NCBI RefSeq assembly: GCF_007746075.1
Contig: NZ_CP036339.1
Coordinates: 6,380,028-6,444,027 of the forward strand
DNA: 64,000 nucleotides
DNA from: Lacipirellula limnantheis
GTDB taxonomy: Bacteria > Planctomycetota > Planctomycetia > Pirellulales > Lacipirellulaceae
Reading direction: 5' to 3'
The translations under genes were made by a program, and so were the position numbers. The notes beneath the pieces were generated by a model. That model was not told the origin of the DNA, ran no database searches, and saw nothing but the letters and a program-made list of their open reading frames with translations. Position 1 is the first letter of the stretch, and each line of letters opens with the position of its first letter. Shown here one piece after another: positions 51,256-59,305 of this stretch.

Positions 51256-52845
51256 ATGGCTAAACAGTTGCGTGCGGTCGGATATTGCCGAACCTCTGGC
51301 GAAGCACAACGCGACAACACTTCTATCCCCAATCAGAAACAGTCGATTGAGCGCTTTGCCGGCTACCAAAATTGGAAGTTCCTGAAGCACTACGTCGATG
51401 AGTGCAAGTCCGGTAGCAAGATCGCCGGACGAACTGACTTCCAGAAGATGATGCGGGACGCCGCCACCGGGAAGTTTGACATTCTCGTCGTTTACGACAT
51501 TACCCGCTTCGGCCGCGACGGGTTTGATATCCTCGACTCCGCCCGCACCCTCAGCCGGGACTTCAGCGTTCACGTGGTAGCTACTGCGGGCGGCTACGAC
51601 ACGCGCAGCAAGAACAATATCCTGGCCAACTTCGCTGCTGCCGGCATGTCGGAGTTCGAACGTGTCCGCATAGTCGAACGTCTAAACGCGGGTAAGATCG
51701 CCACTGCCCAGAAGGGTATCCCGACCAATGGACGCGTCCCTTGGGGGCGTACGTTCGACAAGAAGACCGGTAAGTGGGGACTCGACAAAGCGAAACAAAA
51801 GACCATGGAGCGTATCGCCAAGCGTTATCTCAACGGTACTCCCCTGCCCCACCTAGCTGCGGAGTTTGGCATACCCTACGTCACGCTGCATAAAGTGCTG
51901 ATGACGCGGTCCGGTACAGAATGGACCATCAATTACAAGAACGTCGCAGAAGGGACGGATTCACCAATTACCTTTGAGGTGCCAGCGCTGTTACCCGCAG
52001 CAACCATCAAAGCCATCCGCAAGCGAGCCGAAGCCAACAAGGTCAAAGCTAAGGGTAATCCGACGCCGCGGTTCCTGCTCACTGGTCACGTCTACTGTGC
52101 CGGCTGTGGCTATAAGCTCACACCCACTGGTTCCGGTCCCCGGAATTTGTACTACTACCGCCACGGAATGCGATGCGAGGCACGTAAGTGCCAACTCCAT
52201 CCCCGGCCCTACGTTCGGGCGGAGGTTCTGGACAAGGCGGTCGTGCACCTCCTGTTCGAGACGTTCGGCAACAAGGTCGGCGCGGAAAAGGCGATCAAGG
52301 CCGCCATGCCGGACAACGAAAGAATCATTGAGCTACAGGAGAATCACGAGCGCTGGACATTGGAGTTGGCCAAGGTCGAGAAGGCTCGGGATCGTGTCAT
52401 CGATCTAGTAGCAGACGATGCGATTACCAAAGAACAGGCCAAGCAGAAGCTCACGAGCATCGACGCCAAAGAAGCTCGTATCCGCTCCGAACTCGACCAA
52501 ATCAACGAGGAGCTCGGCGTGCGGCCCTCGCAGGAGACGATCGAAGAAGTGGCTCAGCGGGCCATGGAAGCGCTGAACAAACGAAAGCTGAGTGCCACCA
52601 GCCGGCGGGCCATAATCAAAGGGACGTTGCACGACTTTGATGGGATGAGCTGGCAGGACTCCCGGGAGCTGGTAGAGATGGTCTTCGACCCGATGAAGTC
52701 GGAAGGCCTGTTCAGCGGTAAGCGGCCCGGTGTTTACGTTTCCCCGGTCGAGGGGCAAGAGGACTACAAATCCAAGCAGTGGAGGTTCGAGATCTACGGC
52801 GTAGCTTTTGATGCCACTTGTGTTACAGACTCTACGTCGCATTGA
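51256..52845 (+). CDS. Large serine integrase of the satellite
   Basis: 529 residues: catalytic domain RAVGYCRTSGEAQRDNTSIP (Ser14), YDITRFGRDGFDILDSARTL, and AGMSEFERVRIVERLNAGKI, then a recombinase domain (IPTNGRVPWG), a zinc ribbon (VYCAGCGYKL ... MRCEARKCQLH) and a long coiled coil. Strong architecture of phage and mobile-element integrases. It ends at the attachment site: the stop TGA (52843-52845) is completed by capsid-gene DNA. In the circle the frame would continue 33 residues through attP. Preceded by the structured block S1-S3. Confidence 0.95.
   Translation: MAKQLRAVGYCRTSGEAQRDNTSIPNQKQSIERFAGYQNWKFLKHYVDECKSGSKIAGRTDFQKMMRDAATGKFDILVVYDITRFGRDGFDILDSARTLSRDFSVHVVATAGGYDTRSKNNILANFAAAGMSEFERVRIVERLNAGKIATAQKGIPTNGRVPWGRTFDKKTGKWGLDKAKQKTMERIAKRYLNGTPLPHLAAEFGIPYVTLHKVLMTRSGTEWTINYKNVAEGTDSPITFEVPALLPAATIKAIRKRAEANKVKAKGNPTPRFLLTGHVYCAGCGYKLTPTGSGPRNLYYYRHGMRCEARKCQLHPRPYVRAEVLDKAVVHLLFETFGNKVGAEKAIKAAMPDNERIIELQENHERWTLELAKVEKARDRVIDLVADDAITKEQAKQKLTSIDAKEARIRSELDQINEELGVRPSQETIEEVAQRAMEALNKRKLSATSRRAIIKGTLHDFDGMSWQDSRELVEMVFDPMKSEGLFSGKRPGVYVSPVEGQEDYKSKQWRFEIYGVAFDATCVTDSTSH
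52817..52843. other. Attachment site, right junction
   Basis: Inside the element CTTGTGTTACAGACTCT (52817-52833) is the inverse of the left arm; then CGCATT (52838-52843) and the capsid sequence GAACACGCG. It overlaps the 3' end of the integrase gene. Confidence 0.8.
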
Positions 52846-53674
52846 ACACGCGATGGGCCGCATGTCGATACGCCGGCATGACAAGGACTGTCGTGCCGCG
52901 CACCAGCACCGGCTCCCCCGTCGCCGGATCGATCATGTCGGCGAATAGTTGCTCCGCCGCATCGACGTCGGTCCAATCCACAAGCTCGTTCGCCGTGATG
53001 ACGTTCTTCCATGGTGCGCTCGTTTGGTACGTGTTGTATGCCGAGCCGTTCGACTTGTAGTTGTTCGTCACGCCGACGATCAAATCGAGCAGCCGCTTCT
53101 CCTTGTTCAGGCCCAGGATCTCACCCACCTCGGCGGCGCGCGCCAACACCAGATGCGTCCGATCGAAGAAGATCGCTTCCTTCGTCACCGGCACGATGAA
53201 CCCGCGCTTGGCCGTCGAGGGCGTGTCGATGTAATCCTCGCCAAAGCCCAAGTGCGGGTACGGCATCCCCGGCGCCACCACGTCGACGTCGTCCGCCACC
53301 CGCTTCATCCCCGGGATTCGTTCGCCGTCGAGTCGCGTCGGCACGGTCTGCACGAGTCGCGACGCGACGAAGGCTTCCTGTGCATAGGCGTCGAGAATCT
53401 TCGCGTAAATCACCTGCCCCGCCACCTGCAGAAACGCCGTGACGTCGAGCCCGTCGGAGGCCTCCATCACGCTCACGCCGCCGTCGCCTCGTCGCGGGTC
53501 GAGCATGCCGACCCACTGCCGTCCGTCCGGCACAAGCGCCTCGGCCAGGTCGCGAATGCTAAAATCCTCCGGCGTCAAATCCCGATTGGCGAGCGCTTCG
53601 CACAAATGCTGCGTCGTCCGCGCCGCCCCGTCGAGATCGAACCGCCGCTTCAGTTCTCTGTAATTGAGAGACAT
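52832..53674 (-). pseudogene. N-terminal part of the major capsid protein, split by the satellite
   Basis: Begins MSLNYRELKRRFDLDGAART, with AGGGGG nine bases ahead. The middle (VTKEAIFFDRTHLVLARAAE, LIVGVTNNYKSNGSAYNTYQ, VLVMPAYRHAAHRVFNA) is the core of an HK97-like or related major capsid protein. In the integrated form the frame ends NAT and a stop two codons into the element. The remaining 110 residues are at 40206-40538. Precise excision of the element would restore one frame of about 388 residues. Confidence 0.9.
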
Positions 53675-53740
53675 GTGTTGTAATCCCCCTGTGTGTCCTG
53701 GATATGTTTGTTGTTTAGTCAACGTCGGATCAGAAGTCTG

Positions 53741-53821
53741 TTAAGGAGTCAGGAGTCGGGGGTCAGGAGTCAGAAAAGACAAAGCTGACGCCGCCCCCAC
53801 TGCCAACTGCCAACTGACTCC
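53741..53821. repeat. Dispersed palindrome family I/H
   Basis: GGAGTCAGGAGTCGGGGGTC with AGGAGTCAG, then TGCCAACTGCCAACTGACTC. Lies between the capsid and decoration-like genes. Confidence 0.78.
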
Positions 53822-53824
53822 CCC

Positions 53825-54298
53825 CTACGCCATCACCTGCGGCCCGCCGCGCAGCACCGTGCTGACGATCTCCACCAGCAGCCGCGTCGCCGCCGGATTG
53901 GCCCGCTTCGCGCACCGGCCGATTGCCAGATTCGCCGTCGCCACCTTGGCCACCAATTGATTGGTCAGCTCCACCCCGGCGCCGTCTTCGTCGACGCCAA
54001 GCAGATCGCCCACTTCGGCCGTCGTTGCAAGGCAATCGAACTCGAACACGCCGCTGGTCGCGACTCGAATCGGATTGGCCACGCCGCTGGGCGACGCCTG
54101 CATGGCCACGCCGACAAACAGGTCGTGAAACGCCTCCTGATTCGCCGCCTCCGTCCCGGCGTCGGCCAATTCCGACGCCGGCAGCGCCGCGCCGCCCGAC
54201 TGATAAATGAAGTCGCCGATCTCAATCACCGTCAAACTGGCGACCTGTAGCATCACCGGATTGGTGTCGCCATATCGCCAGCGCATTACGTTACTCAT
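53825..54298 (-). CDS. Head decoration-like phage protein
   Basis: 157 residues from MSNVMRWRYGDTNPVMLQVA. The beta-rich body (VEIGDFIYQSGG region, GVFEFDCLATTAEVGDLLGV, LAIGRCAKRANPAATRLLVE) resembles small capsid-decoration or capsid-stabilising proteins encoded just before the capsid gene in this direction. ATG 54298 is chosen; the longer frame runs into a palindromic repeat and reads SSCSSCSSC. Transcribed with the capsid. Confidence 0.72.
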   Translation of the reverse strand: MSNVMRWRYGDTNPVMLQVASLTVIEIGDFIYQSGGAALPASELADAGTEAANQEAFHDLFVGVAMQASPSGVANPIRVATSGVFEFDCLATTAEVGDLLGVDEDGAGVELTNQLVAKVATANLAIGRCAKRANPAATRLLVEIVSTVLRGGPQVMA

Positions 54299-54328
54299 GA
54301 AACTGCTCCTGTTTGAAATTGAAACTCG

Positions 54329-54571
54329 AAATTGAACCGCCAAGGACGCCAAGAGCGCCAAGGAATACAAATTGGAACCACGACGACACGACGAGCACGA
54401 CGAGCACGACGAGCACGACGAGCACGACGAGTAAGAAATATGAAAAATCGTTGACATGACAACTCTTTCGATCTTTCAACTAACCTTTTCTTCCGTCGTG
54501 TCCGTCGTGCCGTTGTGGTAAAGCCTTCCCCGCATTTCCTTGCCGCACTTTGGCGTCCTTGGCGGTTGCCT
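54329..54571. repeat. Composite palindromic repeat (A-B...B'-A') with 9-base expansion in B
   Basis: TTGAACCGCCAAGGACGCCA, then B with five tandem CACGACGAG units (about 54386-54433), mirrored by B' and A'. It fills the gap between two head genes. Confidence 0.9.
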
Positions 54572-54574
54572 TTC

Positions 54575-55342
54575 TTAAGCGCGAAGCCGAATCGCCCGCG
54601 CGAAATCCTGCGCCGTCTCCACCCGCGCACCGCGCTGCGCGAGCGCCCAGGGCTCGCTCGAGCGCGGCCGACCCGCCTCGGCCGCCTCGCGCAGCGCCAG
54701 TTCCTGTCGCAGCGAAGCTTCGCGCGCAATCGCGTTCTTCAGCTCCGCTTCCAAGCGATCGCCCCGCGCCATGGCCTCCTGCACCAGCAGCCCCGACTCG
54801 GCCGTCAGCGCCGCGCTCGCCGTGGTCGGCTCGGCGCCCTCCGCCGCCGACTTATCCTGCTCCTCGAACAGTCCCCGCGTCGCCGCCGGGTCGGCCACCA
54901 GGTCCACGCTCTGCACATGGGTGATCGCTTCCACAAGCGCCTGAGACCCGTCGCGCGTCAGCCGCGCCAGCACGTTGTGCGAGAACCCCACGTTCCGCGG
55001 GTTGTGCTCGGCGTCCCAGGCCAATTGCTCGGCCACCGCATGCTTAGGATTGAAGTGCAGCGTGCCGAACAATCCCTCCTCCGCCCGAAACTCCACGTCG
55101 CGAATCACTCCGAGCCGATCGCGATAGTCTCGCGGCGCGAGCGGCCCTTCCTTGGGATGATTCACGTTCACCTTGGCGCCCTCATACAGCGCTACGGCAG
55201 CAGCCAGCGCCTCGGGTCGATACCGTCGCCCATTGAGCGACTCGAGCCCAATCAGCTTCACGCCGCGCAACACTCCCGCGGCGCGATCCACCCGCAGCGT
55301 CACCCCGCGCGAGTCAACGAACTCTTGTAGAACCTCCGTCAT
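54575..55342 (-). CDS. Prohead protease / capsid maturation protein
   Basis: 255 residues. The N-terminal protease-like region contains LNGRRYRPEALAAAVALYEG, VNHPKEGPLAPRDYRDRLG, NVGFSHNVLARL and VDLVADPAATRGLFEEQD, matching the capsid-maturation protease family in which a His and Ser act (VNHP, GFSH). The C-terminal half is alanine/glutamate-rich and helical, like a fused scaffold. It lies upstream of the decoration and capsid genes, the standard order. Confidence 0.85.
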   Translation of the reverse strand: MTEVLQEFVDSRGVTLRVDRAAGVLRGVKLIGLESLNGRRYRPEALAAAVALYEGAKVNVNHPKEGPLAPRDYRDRLGVIRDVEFRAEEGLFGTLHFNPKHAVAEQLAWDAEHNPRNVGFSHNVLARLTRDGSQALVEAITHVQSVDLVADPAATRGLFEEQDKSAAEGAEPTTASAALTAESGLLVQEAMARGDRLEAELKNAIAREASLRQELALREAAEAGRPRSSEPWALAQRGARVETAQDFARAIRLRA

Positions 55343-55367
55343 GTCTTGCCTCCTTCGGTTTTGTCGT

Positions 55368-55417
55368 GTGAGTAGGCGGTGACACCCATGCCGCCTATCA
55401 CCTACTCACCTACTCAC
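55368..55417. repeat. Dispersed palindrome, GTGAGTAGG family
   Basis: GTGAGTAGGCGGTGACACCC inverted against GCCTATCACCTACTCACCTA; a shorter run of CCTACTCACCTACTCACC lies at 56024-56041. Confidence 0.78.
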
Positions 55418-55426
55418 TCTTCCAAC

Positions 55427-55483
55427 AAAAAAAGCCTCGACGAAGACGCGCGATTAACAATCGCAAACGTCCTCGTCGAGGCT
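55427..55483 (-). terminator. Intrinsic terminator inside the head cluster
   Basis: On the minus strand, AGCCTCGACGAGGACG pairs with CGTCTTCGTCGAGGCT (with an inner GCGATT/AATCGC pair) and is followed by seven T. It separates the terminase-portal block from the protease-capsid block. Confidence 0.9.
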
Positions 55484-55542
55484 CGTCGTGATGCCCAGCC
55501 GCTTGCGGCTTAGCCCGTCCGATACCTGTTCTAAAAACTACC

Positions 55543-55682
55543 CACCAAGACACAAAGGCACTAAGGGAGCGCCAAGAAATCGCTGGCGATTGTGCGGCAA
55601 CCTATCTTCTTTCTCCCTTCGTGCTTCTTGGTGTCTTCGACTTGGTGGTTAAGCATTTCCGCATTCTCTTGGCGGTTGCCTC
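55543..55682. repeat. Composite palindromic repeat, module G with partial A
   Basis: CCACCAAGACACAAAGGCAC, a partial A (GAGCGCCAAGAAAT), then CTTCGTGCTTCTTGGTGTCT and a truncated A' (TCTCTTGGCGGTTGCC). Confidence 0.82.
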
Positions 55683-55692
55683 TCTTTCCCCC

Positions 55693-55875
55693 TCAACGCA
55701 CCATCCGATCCACCGCCACGCGCAGATGCTGAATATGCCCATCCTGCACGCTCAACGTGATGCTCGCCGTGCCGTGGAAGCCGCGCGTTTCCGCCGCGGC
55801 AAGCAGCTTGGCAAATTCCGCCTGAGCCAGCGCCTTCTTGCTCACTTTCTCGGATACGTTGCTCGTTTGAATCAT
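55693..55875 (-). CDS. Small hypothetical protein in the head cluster
   Basis: 60 residues, helical start VSEKVSKKALAQAEFAKLLA then strands GTASITLSVQDGHIQHLRVA. Length and position between portal and protease are in keeping with a small head-cluster accessory protein. No family recognised; the start has no strong ribosome-binding site. Confidence 0.5.
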   Translation of the reverse strand: MIQTSNVSEKVSKKALAQAEFAKLLAAAETRGFHGTASITLSVQDGHIQHLRVAVDRMVR

Positions 55876-56032
55876 GCGACCGATCCTAGCAAGTCAGGTG
55901 GCCAATTTCTGTAGTAAAGTTGGCAGAATTTTTCGCGCACGGCGAGGACGCGCTTCGTTGCGTGACTGCATTCGCAGCGCCGCCGTGTGGCCAAAAATCA
56001 ACCCTTGACTCGCCGCTTCCCAACCTACTCAC

Positions 56033-57403
56033 CTACTCACCGCTTCCATGCATCCCCAAATTCTTCTGCTCCTGGTCATAGTCGAGCCCCAAGCGCTGGC
56101 TCCACGTCTGCGGCGATAGAATGCCTTTCTCGAAGGCGATCTTCTCCACCTGCACCTCGCGCAGTTGATCGCGCACATGCAGCGACGGCAGCGTGATCTG
56201 AATCTCCACACGCTGCCGCACGTCGCGCGGCAAGCGCCCCGCCGCTGCCGCGTTCTCGACGACTCGCCACATCACGAGCAGGTCGTCATTCCGCAGCGAC
56301 GCCTGCAGCCGCTCGAACATCTTTACCGCCGGTCCCTCGGCCACGAGCGTCGACGAGTAGTTCGCGTTCGAAGCATCGGAAGTGAACATGAACTCCGGCA
56401 TTACTAGCCGAGCCGCAATCGCCCGCAGTTCCGCCTGCAACACGGTGACGTAATTGCTCGCGTTCACGCCCGCGGCCGGAAAGTCGTACTCCAGCCCAGC
56501 CGGTGCATCGAGGATCGTCCCCGGCGCGTACTGAGCCAGATGCCGCAGCCGCCCCGTCGCCTGGCTGAACGTGCCGCCGACGCCGCCATCGCTCACGAAG
56601 CTTTCGACGCCGTTCCGCAGTGCACTGCGATGCTTGCGAATCAGCGCGATCGCCGACTGAATTTCAGCGACCGCGCTCATATTCCGCAGCAACTTTTCCA
56701 CTCGCCGCAGATTCTTGCGCACCGGAAAGTACAGGGGCAGGCCCCGCTTCACGTTGGCGTCGACGTTCGCTTTACGATGCTGAATATGAACTGCTTCCAC
56801 AGGGTGGCCGTCGATGTAGTATCCCAGCGCCGTTTCGACGTCGTTTGCTTCCGTATGGACGCCAAACGACGCCTCGGGATGTTGCGACAGCTCCTTCGGC
56901 GTGGCCACTTGCTCCGGCTCGACGAATCGCACCCGCGTCATCCCGGCCGCGTCGACGAAGAATCGTAGGAACGCTTCGCCGTCGCGGTCCATTCGTCGCA
57001 CGATCTCCTGCTGGCGGGCATGCCAGGCGTTCACCTGCAAGAACTCATTGAGCAGCGTCTGCACCTCGCCGAGCAGTTCCTGGCCGCTGGGCGAGTCATC
57101 GCGCAGCACGGCCCGGTAGACATGCCCCGAACCGACGATGTAGCTAATCCGATTCTCGACGCCGTTGATGGCAAACTCGTTCGTCGCCACTAGCCGCCGG
57201 CACTCCAGCCGCACCTCCGCCAACTGATCCTCGCTGAGGTAGGGCAACCCAGCCCGCACAAACCCCGCACCGGCGCCGCTCAGGTTGTTCCACCACACCC
57301 CTTCGTCATCGAGATACGCCTCGCGCGGATCGACCAGCGCATCCCACAGCGAGTCGACCGCTTCGCTCACCCGCTGTTCGTACTGATCCAAATATTGCGT
57401 CAT
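56033..57403 (-). CDS. Phage portal protein
   Basis: 456 residues. Typical portal features: GLPYLSEDQLAEVRLECRRL, the wing region VEPEQVATPKELSQHPE, the long stem helices NMSAVAEIQSAIALIRKHRS, and VMPEFMFTSDASNANYSSTL with the following AEGPAVKMFERLQ. ATG 57403 has AAAGGAG nine bases ahead; GTG 57406 is the codon before. It forms the dodecameric ring through which the terminase packages DNA. Separated from the terminase gene by a composite repeat. Confidence 0.88.
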   Translation of the reverse strand: MTQYLDQYEQRVSEAVDSLWDALVDPREAYLDDEGVWWNNLSGAGAGFVRAGLPYLSEDQLAEVRLECRRLVATNEFAINGVENRISYIVGSGHVYRAVLRDDSPSGQELLGEVQTLLNEFLQVNAWHARQQEIVRRMDRDGEAFLRFFVDAAGMTRVRFVEPEQVATPKELSQHPEASFGVHTEANDVETALGYYIDGHPVEAVHIQHRKANVDANVKRGLPLYFPVRKNLRRVEKLLRNMSAVAEIQSAIALIRKHRSALRNGVESFVSDGGVGGTFSQATGRLRHLAQYAPGTILDAPAGLEYDFPAAGVNASNYVTVLQAELRAIAARLVMPEFMFTSDASNANYSSTLVAEGPAVKMFERLQASLRNDDLLVMWRVVENAAAAGRLPRDVRQRVEIQITLPSLHVRDQLREVQVEKIAFEKGILSPQTWSQRLGLDYDQEQKNLGMHGSGE

Positions 57404-57432
57404 CACTTGCTCCTTTGATTCTGTTTCAGGTC

Positions 57433-57663
57433 AAAGAATTGAACCGCCAAGGACGCCAAGGTTCGCCAAGGGAAGACAAAGACATTTGGAACCGCCGATG
57501 GACGCAGATGAACGCCAATGAACTCTTATCTGCGTCCATCCGCGTTCATCCGCTGTTCCATCCTTCTATTCCCCAAACTTTTCTTCCGTCGTGTCCGTTG
57601 TGTCGTCGTGGTTCAACCTTCCCCGCATTTCCTTGGCGATCCTTGGCGTCCTTGGCGGTTCAA
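57433..57663. repeat. Composite palindromic repeat (A-C-C'-B'-A') between portal and terminase genes
   Basis: TTGAACCGCCAAGGACGCCA, C (GGAACCGCCGATGGACGCAG), C' (CTGCGTCCATCCGCGTTCAT), a lone B' (TCGTGTCCGTTGTGTCGTCG) and A'. Confidence 0.9.
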
Positions 57664-57679
57664 TTTCCTGGCGGTTTCG

Positions 57680-59305
57680 CTACGTCCACCCCAACAAATT
57701 GTCCCCTAACCCGTCATCAAACGGCACGCCGGTCAGCTGCTCCGCCAACCGAATCGCCATCTCCAATGCGTCGGGGCCGTCGTCGTGCGATCCCAACGGA
57801 AAGTCGCGCAACTGATCCACCAGCAGCTTCGTCGATTTGTTCTTCGCCAAAAACCGCAACCGCCGCTGCGCGAGCAACGGCCCAATCCGACGAATCCGCA
57901 CGTTCTTGTTCGCGGTATTGTTAGTAAGCTCCATCCGCGGCGCGCCGATGTGCTGCTCACGAAACGCTCGCTTGAACTCCCCCTCCAATAGCTCCTGATA
58001 CTGGTTCGCTTCAATCCCGAACGCTTCCGGCCGAAACCGGTTCACAATCCGCACCCCGTCGTCGACCATCGCCGGCGTCGGCCGACGCTCCAGATCCGCC
58101 TCGACGTACACCACTCCGTGGCGATCGATTCCCAGCAGCACATAGGCCGAGTAGTCGCCATGCCGCGCGTCAGCCCCCTTGCTGGGGTCAAGCGCCACCA
58201 CCCGCACCGCCAAGCCTAGCGGCCACTTATCGAACCAAATGTGATGGCCGAAATAATCGTCGGGCCACTCGCACTTCGTCGGATCAATCGGCGAGCTCTG
58301 CTTTTCACGGTCGAAAGTCGTCCGCCCCGAGTCGACGCGCATGGTCATCAGAGCGTACAAGCTTTCATGCTCGGGCCAGAGCAGTTCAGCGCCCGCCGAC
58401 ATCTCCGCGCAGCGATCTTCGAAGAAAATCCGCGCATACCCCGCCGCGTCTGGGTCCTCGGCGTCGGCGTACTTTGCTTCCCACTCGTCCCATAGATCCG
58501 TCCGCTCCGGCCACGTCTCGATCGCCTTGAACAATCCTGAACGCCATCCGGGCGAGCGATGGAGCTCCATCGCCAGCGCGTCGCGATGGAGCGCGGTGGC
58601 GATGTTCACGACGTTCGTCTCGCCGTCGCCGGCCTTCATCAACGCGCCGTGGAACCAATCGCTGCTGGCGCTCCGCTGCAGCGCCGAGGTAATGTGTGAG
58701 TCGTTCTGCAGATCGTCGCATACGATCAGCGACGGCCGATACTGCAAGCGCCGCCGGCCGCGCAGATGCTGCCCCGTGCCATAGGCTTCGATCACCGCGC
58801 CGTTGCGCAATTCAATCGCGTCGCTCCGCCATGTCTTTCCTTTGCCAGCCGCGCGAGCGTAGCGCGCCGCCAGCATCTGGTTCGTCTCTAACTCATGCTT
58901 CACGTGCCCCAAATGCTTGATCGCCTGTTTCTGCGTGTCGGAGACGATCCAGATGTACGGCTCCTTGCCTTCGACCGCCGCGCGCAGCACATAGGCGAGC
59001 GTCCCCAGCGTGCTTTTGGCGGTGCCGCGCGGTCCCAGTACGTTCAGCTTCGTTCCGCGCGCCGACCCCAGCCGATCGAGCTCGCTTCCCAACCAGCGAT
59101 GCATCTTCGACGGCGGCAGTCGAAAGTACGCCTTCAGCACTGCCTGCCCCCACTCCAGCAGCGACAGCGACTTCCACGCTTCTTCGGTCTGGACGATGAC
59201 GCGGCGGACTAGCTCCTTGGCCAACTCGTCCAGCACTCCGTCCTTCCAGTCCCGCACCGCCTTCGGCTGGATGTTCACCAGGCAAAACTCACGCGATTCA
59301 ATCAT
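57680..59305 (-). CDS. Phage terminase large subunit (head-cluster copy)
   Basis: 541 residues. Walker A LGPRGTAKST (90-99), Walker B SLIVCDDLQND, and a C-terminal nuclease with VVALDPSKGADA, EAFGIEANQY and SHDDGPDALEMAIRLAE. The start ATG overlaps the stop of the small subunit gene (ATGA). It drives ATP-dependent packaging into the capsid encoded downstream. The 3' end is close to a composite repeat. It is unrelated in detail to the satellite's terminase. Confidence 0.92.
   Translation of the reverse strand: MIESREFCLVNIQPKAVRDWKDGVLDELAKELVRRVIVQTEEAWKSLSLLEWGQAVLKAYFRLPPSKMHRWLGSELDRLGSARGTKLNVLGPRGTAKSTLGTLAYVLRAAVEGKEPYIWIVSDTQKQAIKHLGHVKHELETNQMLAARYARAAGKGKTWRSDAIELRNGAVIEAYGTGQHLRGRRRLQYRPSLIVCDDLQNDSHITSALQRSASSDWFHGALMKAGDGETNVVNIATALHRDALAMELHRSPGWRSGLFKAIETWPERTDLWDEWEAKYADAEDPDAAGYARIFFEDRCAEMSAGAELLWPEHESLYALMTMRVDSGRTTFDREKQSSPIDPTKCEWPDDYFGHHIWFDKWPLGLAVRVVALDPSKGADARHGDYSAYVLLGIDRHGVVYVEADLERRPTPAMVDDGVRIVNRFRPEAFGIEANQYQELLEGEFKRAFREQHIGAPRMELTNNTANKNVRIRRIGPLLAQRRLRFLAKNKSTKLLVDQLRDFPLGSHDDGPDALEMAIRLAEQLTGVPFDDGLGDNLLGWT

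Larger units (their letters stand above)
40533..52843. mobile_element. 12.3-kb integrated element (putative phage satellite) inside a capsid gene
   Basis: Bounded by direct repeat CGCATT (40533-40538 and 52838-52843). Encodes a large serine integrase at the right end, two more serine recombinases, small and large terminase genes, a TGT-like protein, three paralogous planctomycete membrane proteins and several unknowns. There is no portal, capsid or tail gene. The dispersed palindromes common elsewhere in the window are absent, and much of 41600-46000 is lower in GC. This fits a satellite that borrows virions; another kind of integrative element is possible. Confidence 0.88.

Noticed and set aside
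54290-54479. Frames rich in SSCSSCSSC or VVLVVLVV around 54.4 kb
   Set aside because: They are translations of the nine-base tandem in module B, not proteins.
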